Positions 1 through 9,522 of a stretch of DNA of 64,000 nucleotides are shown one piece after another (within the stretch, counting starts at the first letter, position 1; the number at the start of each line of letters is the position of its first letter). A program made the position numbers and the translations under genes. The notes under the pieces are model-generated. The model worked only from the letters and a program-made list of their open reading frames with translations, was not told the origin of the DNA and made no database searches. The DNA is taken from contig MU864028.1 in the NCBI GenBank assembly GCA_033296885.1, positions 1 to 64,000 of the forward strand, in the 5' to 3' direction. The stretch is from Triangularia verruculosa (taxonomy: Eukaryota > Ascomycota > Sordariomycetes > Sordariales > Podosporaceae).

Positions 1-183
1 ACTATAAATAAAGAAGGTTACTACCTATATTCTCTGTTATACAGCACCTATAAGGTGCTGTAGCCTAGTACCCCAGCAGTGAGCTTTAGGTATCGCGTGT
101 GACAATTCCGCTGCACTAGAGAGCACTGTAAGTGCCTACCGTTACAGGGCCCTAAGGCCTGTATACGGCTCATACCTTTTCAA
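1..183 (+). repeat. Left terminal inverted repeat
   Basis: Matches the reverse complement of about 2757-2920 over roughly 170 bp with scattered differences and one indel-rich stretch near 115-155. Shared blocks include CAGCAGTGAGC and GTGACAATTCCGCT. Near the outer end is a small hairpin-forming palindrome (CAGCACC...AGGTGCTG) that the right copy keeps with a different loop. The differences between copies are mostly C/T and G/A, as RIP or age would give. Confidence 0.85.
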
Positions 184-1481
184 TAACTTTAGGTTTTATT
201 AATTCCTTTATTTAATAAAAGAGTCTTTATACTTTCGTATAATCTATCTCCATTAATTTAGCTTAATAGTTTAACGGTATTTTATATAAAGATAAGTTAT
301 AACTTTATTAATAAGAACTTTAATTTTATAATCTTTATAAATAAAGATAAAATAAAAATAAATAATTATAAAAGGATTTATAATAATAATAATTAATGAT
401 TCATAATTATAAGAAAAGAGGTTTATATAATATAAAAGAAAAAGAGGGGTAAAATATAGTTAAATTAAAGTTAGTTATTAAGCCAGAGATCGGAATTTAA
501 ATATATAAATTAATTTACTTACCGTACGATTTTAGAAATAATTTCTACGGATTACTAAGTGGAAAAGGAGGGGAAAAAAAGAGGGGGTTTCCGAATAAGG
601 GAAGGTAACTATATTTATTATTATTAGCGGATTTTTAAAAGGAAAAAGGGGAAAAAAGAAGAGAGAATAAAGATATAAGAAAGAGAACCCTTTACAACTA
701 TACGATAATTAATAATAGAGAAATATAATAAAGGAGAATACTTTATAACTATACGGTAATTAATAAAAGAGAGATATATAGAAGGAGAACCTTTTTTAAT
801 AGATAATAATTAATAGTAGGGAAATATAATAAAGGAGAACCCTTTATAATTATACGGTAGTTGATAATAAGAAGATTCTATTAAGTAAAGTACTTTACGA
901 TTATACGGTAGTTAATAATAGAAATATTTAATAATATAGGGGGTTTATATAATATATTATACGATAAAGTCTAAATAATTTTTTATTATATAATACTTTT
1001 ACGGTAGTTAATATATAAGGTTTTTAAAAGGAATTAGTATTTAGACCGGGATTTAAGAATAATTATTTAATAGTTTAACAGTTAATAAATATAATTTTTT
1101 CGAGAGGTTATACGTTTAATTTTAATTAAAAACCTTTTTTTTTAAATAAATTAAACTCTATAAACTTTTAAATAATATTAACGATTAAAATTATAATTTT
1201 CGTTAATAACTTTACCTTTATATAGATCGAGGATAACGAGGAGATAATTCTCCTTTATATAGGCTCCTAAAAGATTTGCGATTATATAGGGATATTTGTT
1301 TAAAATATAACTCCCCCCAAATTATACGATACTATAAGCTCTATATTAATATATTTAGGATTAATAATATAATATATCTAATATACTATTATCTAATATT
1401 AAAGTTCGGAAATCTTAGATAAATATAGAAGGGGTAGTTATTAAGCTTAATTATTTAAATATATTTTTTATTTAAAGCCAG

Positions 1482-1871
1482 GGTAAAGGAGTAGAAGAAT
1501 TTTATAAGGTTTATCGAAATAATCTTAATAGAAGGCCCTTTACTTTTTATATTTATATAATTAGTTTCTTCGGTAGTTATTATAGAAATTATAAATAGCG
1601 GGATTATATAATTAAATATATTTTCTCCGAGTAAAATAAAGTTATAAATAACGAAGTTACCGTTATATAGGGTAGCTATAAAGGGGGCTAAGGAAAGGGT
1701 AACTATAGTTATAATTATAGTTATAGTGGATATAATAGAGGTATTATTTAAAAGTAGTTTATTATTAATTTAACTAAAGATAATAATTAAAAAAATAAAG
1801 TTATACAGTTAAAAAAATATCTTTGATTTTTATATAATAAAGGTTACTATATAATAGAGTAAATAAGGGTT
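1482..1871 (+). pseudogene. Gag-like coding relic inactivated by RIP-type stops
   Basis: One plus-strand frame stays readable across this stretch, broken only by TAA, TAG and TGA. Such stops are what C-to-T or G-to-A change makes from CAA, CAG, CGA or TGG. Between the stops the composition looks like protein, with a Gly/Tyr/Asn-rich low-complexity segment (repeats of NYSY) followed by a basic segment and a short FLYNKGYY motif that may be a mutated zinc knuckle. This resembles the C-terminal part of a retrotransposon Gag protein. Frame persistence is seen directly; the Gag assignment is inference. Confidence 0.4.
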
Positions 1872-2756
1872 TACCCTATTAAATCTATCTTTATTTAAAA
1901 CCCTTTAACTTCCCCCCTACGTATCTCTTTCTATAACCCTCGTACGATAATGTGAATATGACCGTTAAATGTAGCTTATCGAGATGATTATAATGATACT
2001 TTGTTTGTAAATTTTAGTGTAGAAAAGTTTAATGGACCGTACGATTAAAATTTTCAACGGACTCTACCCCCTGTTTCTAAAGTGGAGACTTTTTTTTACG
2101 GACGATTTCAACGGACTCTACTACAGTCCATCGGAGAATAATAGATAGGGAGTACCGTAAATATTATAATTATAAAACTCTAGAAAACCCCTAGCCTCCT
2201 ATACGGTATTTTTATATTTTTTAACCCCTCTTTAAATCTATAAAATAATATAATTTAAAATAGCTATTTTCTCTCTTTCTTTTTTCCTTTTTAGCTTTAT
2301 ACGATATTATATTTAAGTTAAATTAATAATTTTAAAATATTTATATCGGTTATCCTTTTAAAACCAATACCGGATATACAACTATTTTCTTTCCTTTTAA
2401 TAAATTAAATAATTCCCCTTAATCTATTTTAACCCCTTAGTAAACTCCTTAGCCTCCTATATAATAGCCTTAACCTTTTTAACCTTTAATAAAATTATCT
2501 TTTATTATTAGTTTTATTAAAGATTTATTAAAGTTACCTTTTTATTATCCTTACTATTTAAAATTATCTCTTTAACTTTATCCTTATTAGAAAATACCGT
2601 ACGATTTAACCCGGCTACTTCTTCTTTCTCTTTATTTTCTAATATTACTTAGATTTCTTTAGAAATCTCCTCTTTATCTTTATTATTATTAAAAAATACT
2701 ATACAATTTAATTTAACTACTCCTTCCCTCCCTTTATAATTTAATACTATTAAAAT

Positions 2757-2920
2757 AGGTATGGCTCATATACGGGCCTAAGAGCCCTGTAGCTAATACA
2801 CCAATAGCGTAGCGGAATTGTCACACACGATACCTGTAGCTCACTGCTGGGGTGCTAGGCTACAGCACCTGGTAGGTGCTGTAGAACAGAGAATTAGTGG
2901 GTAACCTTTTATATTTATAG
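2757..2920 (-). repeat. Right terminal inverted repeat
   Basis: Inverted partner of the repeat at the left edge. It keeps the CAGCACC...AGGTGCTG palindrome, the CAGCAGTGAGC block and the GTGACAATTCCGCT block. The outer end reads CTATAAATA in the inward direction, like the left copy. After about 2930 the base composition returns to normal, so this is a sharp element boundary. Confidence 0.85.
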
Positions 2921-3430
2921 CGATAGCCTTTTAAAGTCTACTATAATACTCTGTAGTAGGGTTCGCACTCGACCTCTACCACATACCCACCGAGGGCCTT
3001 CCAGGGCCTCGCACGCCAGGGCGGGCAGATGAGCCAGAGTTCGGCTTACCGGACCCGATTTTGGTGAGAGTTGCTGAAATGGCGACTCACGCCCATACAA
3101 ATCTTCACCCAAACCGCCCCCCTTCCTACCGAAGTGCGGGTCAACGTAAGCCTAAGGCTTAGCCCTTTTAACCAGTGGTATATATAGACCTTATAAGTTT
3201 AAATATAAAATTATAGCCATTTTGGCCCACTGGTTGGCCCGATGCAAGCTTTTGAAGTGGCTTGTAGCACTGAGTGGGGCCCGTGCGCAGGTGCCGGGTA
3301 AATGCTCGGTGACGGGTAAGCTCTTCAGGCAAAGACTTGGCCGAATCCTCCGTTCCTTCACACCTATAACCACGTAGTATTACAGCAGCCAACCCACTGT
3401 AATTACAGGCCTCACGGGGACCTGTTTTAA
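2921..3430. other. GC-normal island between AT-rich blocks
   Basis: About 500 bp of ordinary base composition sits between the TIR element and the next AT-rich tract. I find no convincing protein, tRNA or rRNA in it. It may be unique DNA between two insertions, or part of a repeat too short to attract RIP. Confidence 0.4.
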
Positions 3431-3890
3431 CATATATATAAATAGATAAGTAAATAAAAAAAAAGAAATTCGGAATAAATTACGTATTAAATATAAAGAT
3501 ATTTATTAATAACTTTATAAAACTTTTATAAAAAGGAAGATATATTAAATCTATTTAATTATTAAAAATAAAAAAATTTCTAACATAAAAAGCGTAGAAT
3601 ATTAAAGTTTACAATATTATAAAAAGAAAAAAAGAGAAGGATTAAGAAAAGGAAAATACTAGAAATTATAAAATATTAAAATAATAGACTAATTATAAGA
3701 ACCTTAAAGTTAACGGTAGTAAATCTATTTATAGGGGGGTGTAGAACCTATAAGAGCTATAGCTTTAGTAGGTTAAATAGTTATGAAATAGATATTCTTA
3801 GCCTACCTTTTCTTCTGTAGGATATTTATTAGTTTAAGTGGTTTTTTCTCTGTTTTATAGCTTTTTATATTCATTACCAGTTTTCCACTT
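3431..3890 (+). mobile_element. AT-rich relic of a retrotransposon 3' end with possible LTR
   Basis: The tract is A-rich and RIP-like and has no open frame. At 3734-3739 a run of six G precedes TGTAGAACC, the usual arrangement of a polypurine tract followed by an LTR that starts with TG. The LTR-like part then fades into GC-normal sequence by about 3890, so its right end is unclear. No matching 5' LTR or TSD was seen. The assignment rests on the polypurine/TG junction and the base composition only. Confidence 0.4.
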
Positions 3891-4006
3891 CATTTCCTGT
3901 GCCTTTGCCCGGGACTATATCACATTGCCATTCTCCTCGGGAAATTCAATCAAAGTCAACGCCTCTAAACTGCTGTTGAGAATACGCATCGGCGGAAACA
4001 AGAAAC

Positions 4007-5394
4007 ATGGGCCCGAATTTCAACATTGGCGGCTATGAAAAGTTTGCTGCGTTCATCCAAACCCACGCCTCACTACAATTCATCCATCTCCAATCGACCG
4101 ACTACACCTCCACCGTCGGAGTCCGCACCCTGACGCTTCGGCACTTTCAATCCCTGGTTGACATCGGCCTCCCCCTCATCAACCGCGACCCTGGCCGCCC
4201 GGCAGGCCAGTGTTTCCTCCTCCCCGACTTCAACACTGTCCACCTTTACCTTGACCACACTAGGGAGCACGCAGTAGTATTCTGCTATTTTGGCAATGCC
4301 ACCCCCCTCCGTCCCGGACTTTCTAACTCCCACCCTCTCCGCCCCCTTTTGTCCCCGGAGGGCACTGCTCCAAACCCTCCGCTAAGGCGAGGAACTAGGC
4401 CTCTCCTTCCGCGTTGGCTTCGAGCTCGAGTTCAGCGCTGTCCAGCTGGACGTTACCAACCCCAACCAAAAAGCAGAAGTCCACGCCTCTTCCGGCCTCC
4501 GCGCAATCGAGTCGTTCATGCTGCCGCTCCTCTCGGATATCACCAGGCGGCTTGAACTCGTCGCGAACGTGCCAGTGGAACAATTCCACTGCGGGGGAAG
4601 CGACAACGCCTACGAGCTTGTCCTCGGTCATCTGCCCCCCTTGGAAGCAGTGGACGGGCTGGTAACAGCAAAGGAGACAACAAGGCGAGTGTGCAGGGAG
4701 AATGGGGTGCAGGTGTTGTTCAACCCCGCCCCGCCCGAAATTAACGGGTTGCATACAAATATCTCGATCCAGGGGGACGGCGTGGAAAAGGTGGAGGAGA
4801 GTTTTTTAGCGGGGGTGATAGAGCATTTGGGGGCGCTGTGTGCGTTCGCCATGCCTCGGCCGGAGAGCTACGCCCGGATCAAGGCGGGACAGTGGTGCGC
4901 GGGGAGGCATATATCCTGGGGCGGAGAATAGGGAGGGGCCGATCAGGAAGAGAGGGAGCGGGTGTTGGGAAATACGGCTACCGGATGCGTCGGCGCAGAT
5001 GTATTTGTTTATGGCTGGGGTTTTGGCTGCTGGGATGGAGGGGGTGAGGAGGGGGTTGGAGTTGAGGGTGAAGGATTGCCAGGGTGAGTTTTCTGTGCGA
5101 GGCTGTAGAGAGATGGAAGATAAAGTGCTGACTTTGAGATACCTTACTTTTACAGTTGATGTGGCCATGTTGACGGATGAGGAGCGGTTGGAGCTTGGGG
5201 TGACAGAGCAGCTTCCCACTCAGCCTGGTCAGGCATTCCAGTTGCTTCTCAATGACGAGCTGTTAATGGGGAGCATTGGTGAGGAACTTTTGACGATGTA
5301 TGTGACTATTCAGGAGCTGTACAACAAGAAACTAGACGAGGCTGGGCCTGAAGGCTCCGAGCCGCGCAAGGCGTGGCTGATGGCGCGAATTTGA
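4007..5394 (+). pseudogene. Glutamine synthetase/FluG-like protein, disrupted by frameshifts and a stop
   Basis: Three successive plus-strand frames together give about 460 residues of a glutamine synthetase-fold protein of the fungal FluG-like group. The N-terminal part contains LQFIHLQSTDYTS. The catalytic part has GFELEF (4416-4433), GLHTNISIQGDG in the ATP-site position, and RPESYARIKAGQW, WGGE, NREGPIR typical of the C-terminal GS domain. The frame changes between about 4290 and 4350. An in-frame TAA lies at 4383-4385 just after CPRRALLQTLR. The frame changes again inside the WGGE/NREGPIR motif near 4915, where one extra G in a GGGG run explains the shift. None of these breaks has splice sites that repair it. 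It lies next to the RIP block. Assembly homopolymer errors are an alternative explanation. Confidence 0.75.
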
Positions 5395-5976
5395 AGGAAT
5401 AGGTAAGTTGTGTGGTGCTTTGAAAGGTAAAGACTAGTTCTAGAAAGCAGGCCGTGTATGTGACGGCGGGTTAGAATCTAAGTTGAAAAGGTGTCTAGGG
5501 TGATCAGAGGTTCAATATAACGGTACCGATGCTATGCCGTTGGGACTTGCTCTATAGGGACCCCATATTCTAGGTAAACAGGCACCCCCCCCTATTCTCC
5601 ACGGGCACCCACATATATAACCCTGGTAGTTAGCTAAGGTTACAGGCAACCCCGAGTCCGAAGCGCACAATAACTATAATATTTAAACTATAAGTCCTTA
5701 ACTTATACATTCCCGTAATACCTATCTAAATTTCAATCGTACTTTTCAGGAACATCTATAGTTAAGAACACCAACCGGCATAGTATTCTCATTTGTATCT
5801 AGAAAGCTAAAACTGCAGTTTAGACTTAAAAAATAAATTCTCAACGAGCGTCTTGAAAGTCAAATTCCTACATCCTCCCGTCGTCATTCGGCTGCCACTG
5901 CAGCGTTTGGATGTCCCCATATTCCAGCACCAGCAACGCTTCTCCTACGTATTCTGCTGAAACCCTCCAAGTCCGC
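5395..5976. other. Intergenic, nothing recognised
   Basis: Contains short homopolymer C runs and AT-rich patches but no supported gene. It separates the convergent glutamine synthetase-like pseudogene and the small secreted-protein gene. Confidence 0.5.
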
Positions 5977-6555
5977 TTACCAACAGATGAAGGAGTTGAT
6001 GCGGTCGTTCATGCCGATGGAGCTCAAGTCTGCGAAGCCAGGATTGTAGATAGGACCATAGGAGTATCCCGTGCACCAGTCGCCACTGTCTATAATTAGA
6101 TTGTCTTTCCTTGCATACGGCATCGCAGGACAACGTACTCGTAGATCCAGCAAACAAGGCCGGGATCCGGGCCGAAAGAGGTGATAACATTCTTCCAAGA
6201 AGACACCAAGTCGGCACAAGCGCCACGGTTGATCGGGCTGATGTACGCATTACCTCCAGACCAGTTGACATGAACAGTGATGAAGACGCCCTGTCGTGCC
6301 TCGCTGGATATCTATATGTTAGATTCAAAAGCATGGAGAACTGATGGAGATCTGAAATTGAACGTACATCTCCCGCTTCGCAATGGCAGCCTCCTCAGCA
6401 TCAACAATCGGAACCACTTGTTGGTAGGACAACGGGGGAGGAGACTCCTCAACAGCGCGGGCGGGGATGGCGACGGGAGAAGTGTCAGCGGCAGGGGCAG
6501 CAATGACAAGGCCAGCAAGAGCGGCGAAGGCGGTGAAAATTGCAGAAGTCTTCAT
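5977..6555 (-). pseudogene. Small secreted beta/gamma-crystallin-like protein, probably frameshifted
   Basis: Exon 1 (6555-6368) encodes a clear signal peptide (MKTSAIFTAFAALAGLVIAAP) and a propeptide ending in KRE. An intron at 6304-6367 (GTACGT...CAG) joins it in frame to a domain with NWSGGNAYISPINRGACADL, SFGPDPG and VCWIYE, then SGDWCTGYS and GMNDRINSFICW at the end. The repeated Cys/Gly pattern and the NDRI-SF-C ending resemble small secreted beta/gamma-crystallin-like fungal proteins. Between VCWIYE and LIIDSGDWC (about 6075-6135) the reading frame must slip twice by one base. I found no intron of normal size that restores it. The slips are either real mutations or sequence errors. With them ignored the protein would be about 170 residues. 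Function unknown. Confidence 0.55.
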
Positions 6556-8012
6556 GGTGAAGGGGTTATGTTGATGTCAGGCCGAACTGTGGATGTGAAG
6601 AGGAGGTTGTTGGTGGTGGGATTGCTAGGAATGGAAGATAGGAAATCTTTAAGCTCTTTATACTTTTTCTCGAAGCTTGCCTTCGAAGACTGGTTGCGGA
6701 TTCTTGCTGAAGCTAGTCTTCTTGCGATCATGTTGATCTCGCTTGCACAAGTCTTCAACCCGGTGTATCTGCATGATCGGAAGGCTGAAAAGTAATGCAA
6801 CCCGTAGTCAGCATCATGCATGGCAGTGAACTTTAGATATTGTTCTGAATATGTAAACACTCCAACTCGGCTCTATACTAACAGCAGAGCCTTCTCGCCT
6901 CGGGAAGTCTTCCAACAAACACTTGAATATCACTTAGGTAATGAAAGTTACATGCTTATCAACCAGTATTCCTCTCACCCACATACGTAGTCATCATCCT
7001 TTATATCTACCCTCCTTCTCATTAAGCAGTATATTTAGGAAGCTACCTAAGTTGGATTGAAGGGGTTCCAGGGGCCCTAAGCAAAGCGCTGCGATTGCTT
7101 CAACAGCCGTCTATCAAGGCCGTAAGCTTCCGAAGCTAGGTGGACAGCCTTGATATATCATATGCGCCTCTAATTTGACAGATGTCGTTCGGCAGAAACC
7201 ACAGTCCTCGATGTATTTGGACTTCTTTAATTCTAGAACGAACACATGGTCTGTCCCAGACTCCCTATTAGTTTCTTCCATACTTCTCAAGTAGGTACCT
7301 TAGTAATCAGCACATGATGTTGCCAGACCTAATGCCATGTGGCAACTTCATTGCTTTCTACTCCCTGCAGCTTTCTAGACCCTGCATACATATTGCTGAC
7401 ATGTGTCAGCCCAGTGCTTACATATCACAGCCCAATGCCGTAGCCATTGCTTACATTCTCCTAAACTATCCGAAAACTATTGAATTTCAACAGATCCAAG
7501 TCTCTCTGGACATACTTTTTTGCCCTCCTGCAAATATTCGGGTCTTGTGTGGCGCGTTTGTCGCTGAGATTGCCGCATGAAGATATGGCACTAAGGCGGG
7601 ACTGAACATTCACATCGACTCTGTTTTATAGGGTAGCTCCCGATTAAATGACGACCATTGGAACACGTGCGGTGAAAATGCCTTGAAAGGAACAGCACCA
7701 GTCGTATCATCCTATACCCAAATCCCGCTCTACATCAGCTGGACGCCCTCGCGGGTGCCATAGCTCTCCCAGCACACCCTCTTTTTATTTCTTCCAATCA
7801 ACCCACCACGACCAGAGAAGTTACCAACACGACGAAACGACCGATGTGCACCTGTTTCTTCTACCTCGACAACGACAATCCCAAGGGCCTGTCCCCCTTG
7901 TTTTTGCAGGTATCCGCAATGTCCTAGTGTAGTTGAACGAGACTGGATAGGTCTCCCTTCGCCTCTTGGAAATAAGGGACCGTGGATTTGTTTGAGTCTT
8001 TCAGCGTGTCCT
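6556..8012. other. Gene-free stretch beside the HET pseudogene
   Basis: No frame with coding character is seen. The right part (7730-8012) may hold the decayed C-terminal end of the HET gene that lies further right on the minus strand, but I cannot follow it. Confidence 0.4.
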
Positions 8013-9130
8013 CTATTGGGGCCCTTTTTGCGTCCAATCATGGATGGGGTTGACAAAAGCACTACGGAAGACCAGAAATTGCTTCGGGATATTGCCACCG
8101 AGTCGGCATTCACATGCAACCTCTTTGGTGCATTCCCAGGCCATTTCGAAGAGTGTAAAGTGAAGCATCCGTTTTGACAGGAGTCTCTCCTGCAGAGTCC
8201 AACCCCGTGAGTGCAATCCCGACGTCAAGGACCTGGAGGACGAACCGTCATGTGCCCGTCATCTGTGCCCGTCGAATGGGTAGGACCTGGCACGATATCT
8301 CCTAGCATGGATGACAGCACATGTGCAGTCTTCCGATACAAATGACAGGCTCATGGATAACATGTCCATATCCCGAGAATACCGCCGTGGCAATCCGGCG
8401 ACTGATCAGCGCCAACAGGCAAGATTGCGTTGGTATAAATGTCAGACATTAGTTGAATCTCTAGTCCAGTCATCCTGACTGTCCTGGATAATACAGAGTA
8501 TGTCTATTCAAAGGTACTGAACCTCAAGCTCTCGGGCTATCGTCACTGCATCTTGAAAGGTCTGTGGCAGATCCTTTGTTGGGAAGCCCGCTTTCCAACG
8601 GGCAAAGCTCTTCGCTGTCAGCATGATGTTTGTCGGCATTGTGCCTCCCAGCAGTGGCTTAGTGCAATATAAGTCCCTCGAGTGCATAGTCGTATATTTT
8701 CACAGCCGTCTGAAATAATAAGAACCCGGGTAGGCAGAGGCGCCATCTCTAGGTTGGGGCATTCGGCGTGTTTTTGGAAACAGTCCCTCAGCCAACTCTT
8801 TGCAAGATTCCAACATTCTAGCGAGTTTGAGTGACTGCATAGGTACCTGCCTCGCCCAGCCAATTCCTTGCCCGATGTTCAATTCATTTTTTCCTTGACA
8901 AGACTTGTTCGCAGAAAAGAGTTGCGGAGGTTGTCAAAATAACTCAATCGAGTGTGTGTTACCGTCTGAAGCTTTGACGTGTATCAAGAAAGGACGCTTC
9001 TGTTGCGAGGGCTGGGGATTATGGACCCATAACTCCAGCGACTGGATTGTTTGTCCTTGGACGAAGTGCGAGGTTACAGACAGGAGGACTGCGCACCCCG
9101 GGCAACCTCCCTTGACGCTCTACTGGACTG
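8013..9130 (-). pseudogene. HET-domain (heterokaryon incompatibility) protein, decayed
   Basis: Minus-strand fragments spell a HET protein. An upstream part has GCPGCAVLLSV. Then come AKSWLRDCFQKHAECPN and GTYIALSHCW (the first HET block), then KDLPQTFQDAVTIARELEVQYL and LCIIQDSQDDWTRDST (second block), and SRGWTLQERLLSKR (third block). The frame breaks right after SHCW at about 8643-8650, where one G is missing. A TGA at 8508-8510 replaces the conserved Trp of the YLWID motif, a change that RIP (G to A) would make. At least one more frameshift follows near 8440, and further stops occur. HET proteins trigger cell death on non-self fusion; this copy cannot be functional. Confidence 0.8.
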
Positions 9131-9522
9131 ACTGATACTCAAGGTTTGATACACAAATGTTGAGGCCAAAGCATATCTGGCAAACACTGCCTATCCGCGT
9201 GGATCCTTTGTTCATCGCGATGTCGTAGACTTGTCACAGCTGTGATAGGTATCCGTAAGTGTTCGATGTCTGGAACTGGAGATAAGACCATGAGTTGGTG
9301 AAGCATGACTATTGCCGTTGATCGGCTGATCAGTCTCCTTGGGCTGCCATTGTGGCTTGGAACTATTGGAAAACTGCATAAGGCATTCTTCGGGTACGGG
9401 TACATCGCTGACACATCCGCTTGCATAGCCAGCTTGTTCAAATGTAATTCCAATGTAAAACTACACTATCAAAAGAAAGTGACATTATACTTGCAAGTTC
9501 TCAGCAGCCAACCGTTGTCTTG
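9131..9522. other. Intergenic, nothing recognised
   Basis: A 104-codon minus-strand open frame is present but shows no motif, signal or splice pattern. No supported gene. Confidence 0.4.

Larger units (their letters stand above)
1..2920. mobile_element. RIP-degraded transposon bounded by long terminal inverted repeats
   Basis: Very AT-rich, TpA-rich DNA with almost no open frame lies between two inverted copies of a GC-normal sequence. The left copy is at the window edge (1 to about 183) and the right copy is at about 2757-2920. The interior is what repeat-induced point mutation leaves behind. The left copy begins at base 1, so the target-site duplication on that side cannot be seen and the element family is unresolved. 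It could be a DNA transposon with long TIRs, or two inverted LTR-like repeats flanking a decayed core. I see no transposase motif. Confidence 0.75.

Noticed and set aside
1..3430. rRNA, 5S or telomere sequence at the left edge
   Set aside because: No telomere repeat and no rRNA signature; the inverted repeats and AT bias explain the region better.
3838..4038. Plus-strand frame of 66 codons before the GS-like pseudogene
   Set aside because: Its hydrophobic start is in the LTR-like tail and the end overlaps the pseudogene's conserved N-terminus in another frame.
6361..6367. Reading the crystallin-like first exon to its own stop at 6325
   Set aside because: A GTACGT donor and CAG acceptor join it in frame to the conserved domain, so the stop lies in an intron.
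7314..7580. 88-codon plus-strand open frame
   Set aside because: No motif, signal peptide, splice pattern or codon character; lies in gene-free DNA.
7730..8119. 129-codon minus-strand open frame
   Set aside because: It overlaps the HET pseudogene in a different frame and has no family motif.
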